A stretch of 64,000 nucleotides of DNA from Phymorhynchus buccinoides. Taxonomy: Eukaryota; Mollusca; Gastropoda; Neogastropoda; Raphitomidae. Position 1 is the first letter of the stretch; every line of letters begins with the position of its first letter. Below the pieces are notes generated by a model. That model did not search any database. It saw only the letters and a program-made list of their open reading frames with translations, and was not told the DNA's origin. Shown piece after piece: positions 1-10,677 of the stretch. Made by a program: the position numbers and the translations under genes. The stretch is from NCBI GenBank assembly GCA_017654935.2, contig CM065710.1, positions 18,349,072-18,413,071 of the forward strand. Direction: 5' to 3'.

Positions 1-1675
1 CTCTAAAATCAATATTTTGACTACGATCAGAGACTAAAATCATCATAAGTCCTTTAAAAATAACACAATTTGTCTGAAGATTTGCAGGAATAATATTTAG
101 TATGATCTGGTTATATAAAACAAAGAAAAAAAGTACAATCGCATGCCATGCTTGACAACAAGAGGAAAAACTTACCCCACCCCCCTCTAAAACCAATATT
201 TTGACTACGATAAGAGACTAAAATCACCATAAGTCCCTTAAAAATAACGAAATGTATCTGAAACTTTGCAGGAATAATAGTTAGTATGTTCTTGTCATAT
301 AAAACAAATACAAAAGGTACAATCTCATGCCATGTTTGATAACAAGAGGAACAACTTACCCCACCCCCCTCTAAAATCAATATTTTGACTACAATCAGAG
401 ACTAAAATCATCATAAATCCCTTAAAAGTAACGAAAATTGTCTCAAACTTTGCAGGAATAATATTTAGTATGTCCTTGTCATATAAAACAAATAGCAAAG
501 GTACAATCTCATGCCATGTTTGACAACAAGAGGAAAAACTTACCCCACCCCCCTCTAAAACCAATATTTTGACTACGATCAGAGACTAAAATCATCATAA
601 GTCCCTTAAAAATAACGCAATTTGTCTGAAGATTTGCAGGAATAATTTTTAATATGGTCTGGTCATATAAAGCAAATAAAAAAGGTACAATCTCATGCCA
701 TGTTTGATAACAAGAGGAACAAGTTACCCCACCCCCCTCTAAAATCAATCTTTTGACTACGATCAGAGACTAAAATCATCATAAATCCCTTAAAGGTAAC
801 GACATTTGTCTCAAACTTTGCAGGAATAATATTTAGTGTGTCCTTGTCATACAAAACAAATAGAAAAGGTACAATCCCATGCCATGTTTGACAACAAGAG
901 GAAACGCTTACCCCACCCCCCTCTAAAACCAATATTTTGACTACGATCAGAGACTAAAATCATCATAAGTCCCTTAACAATAACGACAATTGTCTGAAAC
1001 CTTGCAGGAATACTATTTAGTGTGTCCTTGTCATATAAAACAAATACAAAAGGTACAATCCCATGCCATTTCTTAACACAAGAGAAAATATTACCCCACC
1101 CCCCTCTAAATTTAATATTCTGACTACAATCAGAGACTAAAATCATCATAAGTCTCTTAAAAGTAACGACAATTGTCTGAAACTTTGCAGGAATAATATT
1201 TAGTATGTGCTTGTCATATAAACAAATAACAAACGTACAATCCCATGCCATTTTTGAACACAAGAGGAAACACTTACCCCTCCTCCCTCTAAAATCAATA
1301 TTTTGACTACAGTCAGAGACTAACATCATCGTAAGTCCCTTAAAAGGAACGACAATTGCCTCACACTTTGCAGGAATAATATTTACTATGTTCTTGTCAT
1401 ATAAAACAAATAAAAAGGTACAATCCCAGGCCAGTTTTGAACACAAGAGAAAATACCTACCGCAACCCCCTCTAAAATCAATATTTTGACTACGATCAGA
1501 GTCTAAAAGCATCATTAAGTCCCTTTAAAACAATGGCAAACGCCTGAAACTTTGCAAGAACACTCATTGTTACCCTATTTATATAACATTATAGTCAAGG
1601 TGCACTCCCAATTTGTCTTAATATGAATGAAATAACTTACACCAACTCCATCTAAATCAAATTGGAAATACAATT
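1..1675. repeat. 184-bp satellite array (about 9 monomers)
   Basis: A block starting CTCTAAAAYCAATATTTTGA recurs near positions 1, 185, 369, 553, 737, 920, 1103, 1287 and 1470, a period of about 184 bp. The array is cut by the left edge and decays after about 1500. In the first five monomers the odd copies share AAAATC near the start and TGACAAC near the end, while even copies share AAAACC and TGATAAC, which hints at a 368-bp dimer. Copies 1 and 4 share other variants, so the higher-order structure is not settled. The period is not a multiple of three, so the staggered open frames of about 79 residues on the minus strand are by-products and no gene is called. Confidence 0.95.
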
Positions 1676-1736
1676 ATAGAGAGGCATTGTAACAAAAAGA
1701 ATTCCTTATAACTGGGAGTTCTATTAAAACATTCAG

Positions 1737-1832
1737 CCAGTATGCGTGCACATACACACACACGCGCACATATGCACAAAATGATTACACATGCACTCAC
1801 CTCTTTACACAAACTCATATAAACACATGCAG

Positions 1833-1866
<34 letters not shown>

Positions 1867-1930
1867 ACCCCCCCGCGCACACGCACGCACACACACGCAC
1901 ACGCAATTGCTTGCACACCCACACAAGTCA
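1737..1930. repeat. CA/CG-rich microsatellite with a 32-base C run
   Basis: Imperfect (CA)n with CG interruptions surrounds an uninterrupted C run at 1834-1865. Translations through it are compositional only. Confidence 0.9.
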
Positions 1931-3080
1931 TGCAGGCACTGCATTTCAGTACAATATTAAATGTATTAATGTGACCAAACAACCACAGCCCACACAGTGA
2001 GAGTTGAGATGTGTGCCTTGCTTCTTACTGACTCCGTATGCGTGAATCAGATTAAAAACTGTAAGCGAAATATTAGTGGTCTAACTTCACATCATGGTCT
2101 CTTTTGACCGTATTTTAAATCTATATACTCAAACGATTTTGAATCAAACCCATTTTTCTGAAAGTTATCCCGTTTTTACCCTAAAACATAGACCTTGCAA
2201 TACCAAAACAATTTGAGTCAAAAGGGACCAAGTTTTAGTTAGTCCAGTTTGACCCAAAATGGCTTGGAGGCCTCAAGGCCACCAATTTCGTGTCAAAACG
2301 GACTATCTAACAAAAATGTCAAATACTCCATTGTTGTTATTCTAAATGACTCCCGAATTTTCAATAATATCTTTGAGACCCCAATACACGACCACTCCAA
2401 AATGCCTGTAATTTGGAAGCTTAGCATTTTTACAGGAATTATTCAAAACTTTAGCAGCGCTTTTCTCGAAACAGGCCTTTTCGAGTTAGTCCGTTTTGAC
2501 TCCAAGCCATCGGTATGCGAGACCACTTCTTGTACAAACTTCTCATGTACTTTAATTTTTGGTAAAACAGACTTTATGTTCTGTCGCCTTTGTCTTGGTG
2601 GTAATTAGCATAAGCTTTGATTTTTTAGGATGAAGGGGCATGTGGTTATATTCAGTCCATGTCACTGTGATGGAATGTGTCACGCACATCCCACCTTCTC
2701 CTTTACACCACCACCACCCTCTTTTCTATTTCATCCATCCACTCTTTATTCTTATCAGCTGGGGTACAATCTTGTGACATCACCGGATCCCACCAAAAGC
2801 AGTGTCCTTTGTTCTCCTCTCCTTTCTTTATCTTTTTTGTATACATACATGTGTATGTGTGAGACTACTTGATTGCAAACTTGCAGCTTTTAACTGTATT
2901 TTTGCATATTCTAAGTTTGTTCACTTTACATTCCTTTCCAAGTGTTGTACTGAGGATGATATTTGCTTGCTTGATTGATCATAGATTTTTATCTAGCTTG
3001 GTACTGAATCATAACAGTTGATTCCAGTAAACCTTTCATATTTGACAACTGAAATTCATATTATTTTTCATAATGCTATT
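1931..3080. other. No gene recognised
   Basis: AT-rich, apparently single-copy DNA. An open frame at 2249-2608 (+) has no recognisable motif. A 14-bp inverted match (GTCAAAACGGACTA near 2293 and its complement near 2487) is the only structure I noticed. Confidence 0.5.
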
Positions 3081-3929
3081 GTACAAGGGCGGCCTTCTAG
3101 CCGGTTAGGATTCACTAATCGCCCGCCACCTGAAGCCCATATCTCTAATCCATAGAGATCTACACCCATATTCTCCTGTGATTCTCAGCAGGGCATCGTG
3201 GTCAGGAAGCTTAATCCCTGACTCACGATTACCAAGATGGTGCCGCATCCAAGTCGCAACTGCACCCAGAAATCGTAAGGAGACCATGCCTGTGCCATCC
3301 CGCGACGCCTCATCCAGAACACCTAGGCGACCTCTCACATGAAGAGCCAGCCTAGTCACCCCAGCACTCACCGATCCTGACAGAGGAAGCTTACTTCAGC
3401 TAAGTCTTTGGGAAAAAGCAAATATCTCTAACTTTAACCTGGACACTTGATAATAGAAGTGACCCTTCCAGCTTGGGGCTAAGCTATTCAGACAGACAAA
3501 AGTCTTGTATAATCCTTTCGGATTTCACTTTTCATACATATTTTGTTTTGGCGCCGTTGAGCTGCTTTCTTATTGCTTCATAATCTGGTATGCAGATTTG
3601 TGAGTAAATAAAATACAAATGATTTTCACCCTTTGGTCAGACGGATGAGAGTGGAAGTTTTGTAATTTTCATGTAAGAACCAACTTCTCTCTGTCTGTGA
3701 TTTAAAGCAAATCTTCCACTTATATTTCCTTCAATCATACGAGCCAGAACCCGGGCAAAAATATAAATATATTAGATGAAAAGGGGCTGGGAAGTCGATC
3801 ATCTCCCACACCTTAGGGAAGTGGGCTCAAAGGAAAATTTTCTCACTGAAAATTTAACTCTTTAAAAGTCTTCCCCTAAAGACATCACCTTTAGCCCATA
3901 CCCTCGTCAGTCACTAAGCTGTTCACGTC
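3081..3929. other. No gene recognised; one 88-codon open frame on the minus strand
   Basis: The frame at 3105-3371 (-) is GC-richer than its surroundings and encodes an arginine-rich, otherwise featureless peptide with no domain I recognise. Its ends have no obvious start context or splice sites. The rest, to 3929, is plain AT-rich sequence. Confidence 0.4.
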
Positions 3930-4650
3930 ATTATGTAAACTAGCGAAACGCCGAGTACCAGTAACGCCTAGTAACGCCTAGTAACGGTAATGCCAAGTAC
4001 TGGTAACGCAGAGTACAGGAAATTTGAAGCGATTTGGTAAAGAAACGGTGGAGTTATAAGGCCCCGTTTTGCGTTGGCGCTGCTCTGAGAGTGATGCGCT
4101 CTCCCTAGTAATGGTAACGCCTAGTAACGGTAACGCCAATTACTGGTAACGCTGAGTACAGCAAATTTGAAGCGATTTCGTTTAGAAACGGCAGAGTTAA
4201 AAAGCCCAGTTTCCCATTGGCGCTGCTCTTCAAATTTGCTGCCAGGCTTTGCCCGAGTGACAGCAAGCCTGACAGCAAATTTGACGCGATTCGGTTGAAA
4301 TCCGGCGGAGTTATAAGGCCCGTTTTGCATCATGCTGCTGTTATGCGCCTAAGTAATCGATTCACTTCCGGTTTGGCACATCGATAGTCACCGTCCCCAG
4401 TCATCTATCTGCCAAATTCGAAGGCAATCGGCCCAGAAACGCCGGATATACGGGTGCCGAGAGGCCGGCGGATGCGCGTTTCGCGCATTTGCGAAACCGC
4501 GCAAATGACACGGCCGCCTTGGTTGCCGTTGCCATCGCCCCGTGAGGGCTCACAGCAAATTTGAAGCGATTCGGTCGAAAAACGGCGGAGTTATAAGGCC
4601 CGTTTCGTGTTTCAGACACACACACACACACACACACACAGACACACACA
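3930..4650. repeat. Clustered copies of a ~65-bp repeat ending in (CA)n
   Basis: Four related segments near 4016, 4160, 4268 and 4550 each carry a core close to AAATTTGAAGCGATTCGGT followed by GGCGGAGTTATAAGGCCC. They are separated by a second motif, TAACGCCTAGTAACGGTAAC and variants, and end in (CA)n at 4617-4650. This looks like a dispersed element containing an internal tandem. I cannot assign a class. Confidence 0.7.
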
Positions 4651-4826
4651 CGGACAGTTGGCTTTTTACTATATGATTGGTATGTACACTAGCGAACAAA
4701 AGTTAAGGCCCTGAAAGACAATCATCTCCGAAAACTCACGAACTCAATAAAACGCACCCGGCTCATAACGAAACTGAATTTATTCTTTTAACATTAAGTT
4801 CATTCAAAAAAATCATCAATCAGAAC

Positions 4827-4943
4827 GAGTTCAGTCAACAAAATGCCCCTTTCAACTGACTGTTCCAAAGTGCATTGATTCTGAGTGTGACTTTTCAAGA
4901 GGAGGGGGGAGTTGTTGAAATGGGCATTTTGTTGACTGAACTC
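4827..4943. repeat. Internal inverted repeat (~31-34-bp arms)
   Basis: GAGTTCAGTCAACAAAATGC at 4827 is matched by GCATTTTGTTGACTGAACTC ending at 4943, with a spacer of about 50 bp. It lies entirely inside the Tc1/mariner-type element, next to its left terminal repeat. Confidence 0.85.
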
Positions 4944-5229
4944 CTGATTAATAATAATAATGAGCATTTATATGCGTTTATTCTTAAACAAGCCATAAGC
5001 GTTCACAATAATAAACAAATAAATGAATAACCACCCACCCACTCACCCAAAAAAGCAGTAGAAAATATGAGAATGTAAAAACATGCTTCGCATACACACA
5101 CACACGCGCGCACACACACAAACAAAACACACACACACCACACCACACAACACACACACACACCACACCACACAACACACGCCCGCACAAACCACACAAT
5201 GCACACAAACACACGCGCACAGAAGGGAC

Positions 5230-5795
5230 ACAAATTAATTTCCAAAAGAAAAGAGCAGGCTACGATTTGAAGAGTGGTTTTGAGGGAAGACTTAAATGAA
5301 GAAAGGGAGTTGGCAGAACGGAGAGGAAGAGGGAGTTTGTTCCAAGTAGAGGAGGCCTGAAAAGAGAAGGAACGTTCACCGAGAGTCCTGGTGTGGTAAC
5401 GAGGGATCTGGAGGAGAGAAGTGTCAGAAGAGGAGCGTAACTGTCTAAGAGGTGTGTAAAGGTTCAGGAGATCAGTGAGATAAGAAGGAGCAAGACCATT
5501 CAGGGATTTGTAACAGAGCAGAGAGAGCTTGTAGTCGATACGCTTTCCAACATGAAGCCAGTGAAGAGATTCAAGCATAATGGTAAAATGAGAGAATTTG
5601 GAGCACCTTAGTAGTACAAGGCGAGCAGCATTGTTTTGAATTTTTTAAAGTTTAGCGAGAACAGTTTGTGGGCAGCCAGCAAGAAGGGAATTACAGTAAT
5701 CCAGTCTGGAGAGTACGAAGGCAGAGATGAGAGTTTTGGTAGCTTCCTCGGAAAGAAGATGTCTTACAGATCCAATGCGCCGATGTTTTAATGAT
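5230..5795 (-). pseudogene. LINE reverse transcriptase 3' fragment (CR1/L2-like)
   Basis: The minus-strand translation gives the thumb and C-terminal tail common in CR1/L2-group LINEs. In order it reads SRLDYCNSLLAG, IQNNAARL (after one in-frame stop), LHWLHVGKRIDYKL, LNGLAPSYLTDLL, LRSSSDT, GERSFSFQASSTWNKLP and SLSSFKSSLKT. The catalytic palm with YADD is missing, so the fragment is 5'-truncated. It lies wholly between the terminal repeats of the mariner-type element. A related but distinct copy is at 25255-25790. Confidence 0.85.
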
Positions 5796-5923
5796 TTTTT
5801 TAAATTAACGTAATGTTAAAAGAATAAAATCAGTTTTGTTATGAGCTGGGTGCGTTTTATTGAGTTCGTGAGTTTTTGGAGATGATTGTCTTTCTGGGCC
5901 CCAACTTTTGTTTGCTAGTGTAC

Positions 5924-6046
5924 TACATCAGCAGTCTTGTTCTTGTTGTGTAAAGTAGTATCATCAACAAACAGTTCACAGGGATAGGATATGTGTACAG
6001 GTACATTTATATAAATAGTGAAAGGAATGGGACCCAAGACACACGC
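5924..6046 (-). pseudogene. LINE reverse transcriptase palm fragment
   Basis: The minus strand encodes LGPIPFTIYIN followed, after a short spacer, by LFVDDTTLHN. These resemble the segment just before motif C and the catalytic [YF]xDD box of non-LTR reverse transcriptases. Only about 40 residues survive. One side abuts the TA target site of the mariner-type element (5921) and the other a long (GA)n, so insertion and microsatellite expansion probably removed the rest. Confidence 0.7.
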
Positions 6047-6410
<364 letters not shown>

Positions 6411-6589
6411 ATTCGTTTATGCATTCATGTCTCCCGTTCATGTGTAATTATGGTTTGTTTGGGCGACATTGAAAAGCGCGGATTTCTGAACCGGACATGT
6501 TTCAAAAGCGCGTGTGAACCCATGATACGAAAGCGCGGAGGGTGACCTACCAGAAAATGAGTGTGGAGCACGGGAGACACGAGAAATGT

Positions 6590-6950
6590 GATGTAATTTT
6601 GTGGGAAGACGCGCTCTACCAACTGAACTATCCAGGCCAACAACCCGGTCCCTGATATTAATCCTAATAATATTTTAAAAATTGTATCAGTCACTACACT
6701 CTTCCCCTTCCTGTTTTTCAAGGAATAATTCCTATCTCCCAAGGAATAACTCAATTCCTTCCATCCAGGTTAACAAGTTAACTTCTGACACCATTGATGT
6801 AATTTTGTGGGGGAAAAGTGTTAGCCGGACCGGGAATCGAACCCGAGAACCTCCGAACACCAGACGGGTGCTCTACCAACTGAGCTATCCAGGCCGACAA
6901 CCCTGTCCCTTATATTAATCCTAATATCAGTCACTACAAATGCAATTCGG
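6590..6950 (-). repeat. Two copies of a tRNA-derived (SINE-like) repeat
   Basis: Copy 1 (about 6590-6705) and copy 2 (about 6795-6945) share GATGTAATTTTGTGGG, a tRNA-like segment on the minus strand, CCTTATATTAATCCTAATA-type sequence and CAGTCACTAC. Copy 1 has lost most of the T-arm half. The repeated non-tRNA body suggests a SINE or duplicated locus and not independent tRNA genes. Confidence 0.7.
6823..6894 (-). tRNA. tRNA-Thr(GGT)-like sequence, probably the head of a SINE
   Basis: Reading the minus strand, 72 nt fit the cloverleaf. The D-arm is GCTC/GAGC around AGTTGGTA, the anticodon loop is CTGGTGT (U33, anticodon GGT), and the T-loop is TTCGATT on a TCGGG/CCCGG stem. A-box and B-box promoter motifs are intact. 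The acceptor stem has a C-C mismatch and only three of five anticodon-stem pairs form, which argues against a functional tRNA and for a tRNA-derived element. No CCA is encoded, as expected in eukaryotes. Confidence 0.4.
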
Positions 6951-6986
6951 CCAGCCGTTCTTGACAAAAATCAGCAATGGTGTTAC

Positions 6987-7345
6987 AAGAGCTGTGCCGG
7001 TCGGGGTTTGGCCCCGGAGATCGCTACGGTAGCCGGATTGGTCTTGCCTAGATACTGCGAAAAGACCTATGGTTCACACTTTTTTGTTTTGTTTTGATTT
7101 ATGTCTTTCTTTCTGTTTTTAAATAGGACTTAAATCTGCTTCACTAAACAACAAGAATGTGAATAACTTCAACAACCGTAGGACAAGGAAGAGCTGAACT
7201 AAGATCTGCAGGCTCCTGAAGCATTTTTGTTTCGTTTCTCCTCTCTGTTTCTTTCTTTCTTTCTTTCTTTGTCACATCCCTAAGTGCGTACATTTACTTC
7301 TGTAAATAGAAGTTGGTCGCCACCACAGAAGAAGAAGAGGAAGAT
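6987..7345 (+). repeat. Dispersed repeat R1, copy 1
   Basis: About 350 bp from AGCTGTGCCGGTCGGGGTTT to AAGTTGGTCGCCACCACAGA, followed by (GAA)n-like sequence. It recurs at 38309-38645 and, inverted, at 48686-49018. Shared internal blocks include GATCTGCAGGCTCCTGAAG and ACTTCTGTAAATAGAAGTTG, the latter itself an inverted repeat. This copy has expanded (TTTC)n near 7250. Class unknown; its length and ragged simple 3' end suggest a SINE-like element. Confidence 0.85.
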
Positions 7346-7705
7346 GCCAGTTTGTCACAATGGCACTTGTTTCTTATCAATGGCGTGACACATCATACAA
7401 ACAGTACACAGTGTCCTCAATATCCTGTCATCGACCATCGCAATGAGTGTCATCAACCTCCTGACTGTCATCAACATCTATCCATCTGGGACCTGTCCAT
7501 CTACCTGTACACTCCAAGGTATGTCAATGGCGGGGTGAATTGGTGGGTGGGGGTTGGAGATCTACTCAAAATTGTATTTGAAAAAAATCCGTGCTTACGT
7601 ATGCCGATTTGACGCTCTTTCGTAAAATAAAATTCCGCGCTTCTGATATGCCAATACGCTCTTTCGTAAATCTCCCCATTGCTTCCTTCCTCCCCTCCCC
7701 TCTCA

Positions 7706-7737
<32 letters not shown>

Positions 7738-7984
7738 AATTATATTATTTTCTTATTCAATGTTCCATTTTGATTTGATTTGACTCATTCTCAGCCTCTC
7801 TGTCTTTCACTCTACCTCTTCTTCTTCTTCTCCTCCTCCTCCTTCTTCTCTTTCTTCTTCTTTAATTGCATATAATAAATAATTTTGGAATTAATTATCT
7901 AAACAATGTTAATTGTATGCTTATTTCTATAAAAGTGTTGTATGTACTTTAAATGTGTTATATCAAAATGTTTAGAGTACTTTG
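7346..7984. other. No gene; short (TC)n and (TTC)n tracts
   Basis: (TC)n lies at about 7708-7738 and CTT/TCC-rich sequence at 7815-7862. The remainder has no domain-bearing frame. Confidence 0.5.
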
Positions 7985-8066
7985 TACTTGTGTGTGTGTG
8001 AGTGTGTATGTGTGTGTGTATGTGTGAGTGTGTATGTGTGTGTGTGTGTGTGTTGTGCGTGCGTGC

Positions 8067-8099
<33 letters not shown>

Positions 8100-8122
8100 T
8101 GTGTGTGTGTATATATGTGTGC

Positions 8123-8165
<43 letters not shown>

Positions 8166-8200
8166 CATGTGTGTGTATGTGTGTGTGTGTGTGTGTGTGC
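7985..8200. repeat. (TG)n microsatellite with TA/CG interruptions
   Basis: About 215 bp of imperfect (TG)n. The Val/Cys frames on one strand and Thr/His frames on the other are translations of the dinucleotide. Confidence 0.95.
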
Positions 8201-8217
8201 ACATTTTCTTTTCTTAT

Positions 8218-8372
8218 TTTCATTGGGAAAAAAAGTAAATCAGCACATTTTCTTTTCTTCTTTTCAGAACACAAATCATAAAGTTAAAGTTAAAGTAATT
8301 GAGTTTTTGTTTCTTAGGTTCACAAAACATACATTGGATACCAAACTTTTTTTATCAAAGCAAATTATATAT
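8218..8372 (+). repeat. Penelope terminal-repeat fragment (module P), + orientation
   Basis: Begins with the family phrase TTGGGAAAAAAAGTAAATCA, continues through a CAGAACAC...AAAGTTAA segment and TAGGTTCACAAA, and ends ATCAAAGCAAATTATATAT. The same module recurs near 8991, 9276, 9820, 9940, 12975, 36355 and 51000, usually followed by (TA)n. Confidence 0.75.
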
Positions 8373-8640
8373 ATTAGAGGAAAGTTTAATGGTGTGTTTG
8401 TTTTTTTCTTCTTCAATTTTTGATCGTTTATATTATCTTACCGAAGAAGGAAAGCGCATCAGTCTACCTGATCCAAGCACACCTCTCTACATTCCTCATC
8501 ACCGGGTGTCTATTGGTGTTAACTACGATTTCTGTGACCTCCCTTTCTGAATCCTTCATTGGATCCACCAACATGGCATTCCATCTCTTCTAATCTCTTT
8601 GAGGGATTGTAATTTTAGGACATTATTATTTTTGTTATTT
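8373..8640. other. No gene recognised
   Basis: Short sequence between two terminal-repeat fragments. An 83-codon frame (8299-8550, +) reads through the repeat and has no domain. Confidence 0.4.
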
Positions 8641-8867
8641 TACATAAGCTTTTTACTGTTGAATTAAATTAAGTGCTGGTTTGCTTTTATTGTGGACTTT
8701 CAATCTGGTGCTAAGAGGACAACTTTTCTCCTGTAGAAAGTCTTCTGGCTCAGCTTGAACATTCACTGTGGACAACTTTGCAGGCCGACATGCAGACTGA
8801 AGAGGCTTTCACGAAGACGAAACAGCTTTGTGGAACGGTGCCAGCAGTATACTGAATTTTTTTCATA

Positions 8868-8868
<1 letters not shown>
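8641..8868 (+). repeat. Diverged Penelope terminal repeat with a decayed hammerhead
   Basis: Shares GTGCTGGTTTGCTTTTATT and GCAGGCCGA with the terminal repeat at 9276-9612. At 8797-8822 it keeps CTGAAGA, a mismatched stem II (GGCTT/AAGAC) and GAAA. The cleavage triplet and stem III are lost (CAGCTTTG in place of CAGCTGTC), so I would not expect activity. Confidence 0.55.

Positions 8869-8937
<69 letters not shown>
8869..8937. repeat. (TA)n microsatellite
   Basis: About 68 bp of pure (TA)n at the end of a Penelope terminal-repeat fragment. Such tails recur next to most copies in this region. Confidence 0.95.
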
Positions 8938-8938
<1 letters not shown>

Positions 8939-8990
8939 GTACAAGAATTGAAGAAGAAAAAACAACCACACCATTAAACTTTCCTCTTAT

Positions 8991-9225
8991 ATATATATAG
9001 TTTGCTTTGAATAAAACTTTTTTTGTGTCCAATATTTAAGTTTGTGAACCTAAGAAAGAAACTGAATAACTTTAATTTTAACTTTACAATTTATTCTGTG
9101 TTCTGAAAAGAATAAAAGAAAATAATGTGCTGATTTACTTTTTCTCCCAATGGGGGAGATATATATATATAAGCTTTTTCTCTTGAATTAAGTATAATCA
9201 ATATATATAATTATATATATATATA

Positions 9226-9275
<50 letters not shown>
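8991..9275 (-). repeat. Penelope module P, - orientation, plus (TA)n
   Basis: TAGTTTGCTTTGAATAAAAC to CTTTTTCTCCCAATGGGGGA (about 8999-9158) is module P in reverse. Irregular (TA)n with ATAATTAT interruptions follows to 9275. Confidence 0.75.
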
Positions 9276-9276
<1 letters not shown>

Positions 9277-9612
9277 TGCTTTGATAAAGCTTTTCTGTGT
9301 CCAATGTCTTTATTTGTGAACCTCAGAAACAAAACCAGTTGACGTTAACTTTGAGCAATGTTCCGTGTTCAAAACAAAAAAAATATATATATAAATTGTG
9401 CTGATTTACTTTTTCTCCCAATGGGGGAGGGACAGTGCCTTATGCAAAGACAGCTGTTTCGACCTAAGAGAAGGTCTCATCAGTTTGCATGATCGGCCTG
9501 CAATTTGACTGTCCATTGGATGCCAACCTGAGCAAAAAAGACATTCTACAAGAGATTGTGTCCTCTCTGCATCAAATCGAAAATCCATAATAAAAGCAAA
9601 CCAGCACAAAGT
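9276..9612 (-). repeat. Penelope terminal repeat (pLTR) carrying a hammerhead
   Basis: In minus orientation this is the most complete terminal repeat. It has the GTGCTGGTTTGCTTTTATT block, GTCTTTTTTGCTCAGGTTGG, the hammerhead (9430-9514), TCTCCCAATGGGGGAG on the plus strand and then module P ending at (TA)n. The same order is found at 12845-13150 on the plus strand. Confidence 0.75.
9430..9514 (-). ncRNA. Hammerhead ribozyme (type I-like), copy 1
   Basis: On the minus strand the core is CTGATGA (9477-9483), stem II GACCT/AGGTC with a 6-nt loop (9461-9476), and GAAA (9457-9460). Next come a palindromic stem III segment CAGCTG and then U-C, putting the predicted cleavage 3' of the C complementary to 9449. 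Stem I is ATGCAAA/TTTGCAT (9484-9490 with 9442-9448), extended by GGACAGT/ACTGTCC (9508-9514 with 9430-9436). All conserved core residues are present. Stem III has no loop, so efficient cleavage would probably need two ribozymes pairing, as proposed for short-stem-III hammerheads of Penelope-like elements. Confidence 0.85.
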
Positions 9613-9744
9613 TAAACCAGAAATAGTAAAAATCTTATGTAAAATGAACAAAATAATAATGTTCTGAAATTTTAATTTCAAAACCTAATAGACATGACTA
9701 GAGAGGGCCAACTACTGAGATGGTATCCAAATTAAGGATAAAAA
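9613..9744. other. Short spacer, nothing recognised
   Basis: AT-rich sequence between two terminal-repeat pieces. Confidence 0.4.
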
Positions 9745-10062
9745 TAGCATGAAAGAAAAATCTCAGTGAATAGCCAGCTCCGTACCCCTATTCTGAAGGA
9801 CTGAAAAGCTAGTGCATTTGAAATGCAGAATAGTTTGCTTTGATAAAGCTTTTCTGTGTCCAATGTCTTTATTTGTGAACCTCAGAAACAAAACCAGTTG
9901 ACGTTAACTTTGAGCAATGTTCCGTGTTTAGGTCGAAACAGCTGTCTTTGCATAAGGCACTGTCCCATTGGGAGAAAAAGTAAATCAGCACAATTTTTTT
10001 TTTTTTTTTTTTTTTTTTTTGAACACTGAACATTGCTCAAAGTTAACGTCAACTGGTTTTGA
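9745..10062. repeat. Two terminal-repeat pieces joined head-to-head, with a half hammerhead
   Basis: 9745-9928 is module P in minus orientation, preceded by the GTGCATTTGAAATGC block. At about 9929 it switches to plus orientation, starting AGGTCGAAACAGCTGTC. That is the 3' half of hammerhead stem II, the GAAA, stem III and the cleavage site. Module P then continues with a 30-base T run (about 9991-10020) inserted before GAACACTGAACATTGCTC. The half hammerhead lacks CTGATGA and cannot fold alone. Confidence 0.75.
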
Positions 10063-10223
10063 AAAGAAAATTCAAGAAAAGACTTCCATGGATTTACTCT
10101 GTGAGAAATTCAACCATGCACAGATTGTCCTCGAGTTTGATATTCAGTACTGGTTCCTATAAATCTAAACAGCAAGCCTAGACTTCCCAATGCCTATTGT
10201 TCCATGCAGACTTAATTTCATTC

Positions 10224-10341
10224 TGTGTGCGTGTGTGTGTACGCGCACGCGCGCGCGCGCGCGCGTGTGTGTGTGCGTGCGTGTGTGTGTGTATGTGTGT
10301 GCGCGCGTGTGTGTAGGTGTGTGTGTGTGTGTGTGTGTGTG

Positions 10342-10378
<37 letters not shown>

Positions 10379-10480
10379 ATGAGTACGTGTGCTCCCACTA
10401 CTACTATAGATAGACTATAATATTGTAAACATGAGCTGGTCATCTCTCTCTCACTCACTCTCTCTCTCTCTCTCTCTGAC
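10224..10480. repeat. (TG)n/(CG)n and (CT)n microsatellites
   Basis: Imperfect (TG)n with a CG-rich core at 10224-10385, then (CT)n at about 10444-10478. 10063-10223 holds no recognisable feature. Confidence 0.95.
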
Positions 10481-10544
10481 TGTATAACATAGACGTAATT
10501 CCTTTGCATGACGTTTTGTTTTTTGACGTAATTGTAACCTTATG

Positions 10545-10677
10545 CGTCATTTGTTTGTCCTAGAAAAAGTCTACGGGTGTAGACGAAAATTTGGACAATA
10601 TTTAAAATAAATAAACAAGACTAGTTTGGAGTTGTTTTTCCGACTTTGCATTTTTAATTAAAATAAGTTTATATAAG

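Larger units (their letters stand above)
4687..5920. mobile_element. Non-autonomous Tc1/mariner-type element, composite
   Basis: Terminal inverted repeats of about 105-110 bp, imperfect, bound this segment. The left end begins CACTAGCGAACAAAAGTT (4687). The right end is the complement, AACTTTTGTTTGCTAGTG, ending at 5920. Both ends abut TA (4685-4686 and 5921-5922), the Tc1/mariner/pogo target duplication. No transposase frame is present. The interior holds a second hairpin, a CA-rich tract (about 5095-5220) and a minus-strand LINE 3' fragment, so the element either captured or received foreign DNA. The sequence just right of the element reads as reverse transcriptase on the minus strand. Confidence 0.8.

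Noticed and set aside
111..1515. Staggered minus-strand frames of 79-222 codons with similar sequence
   Set aside because: They repeat every 184 bp with the satellite and shift frame between monomers, so they reflect the satellite only.
3105..3371. 88-codon minus-strand frame as a gene
   Set aside because: No domain, no splice sites or start context, and no support from neighbours.
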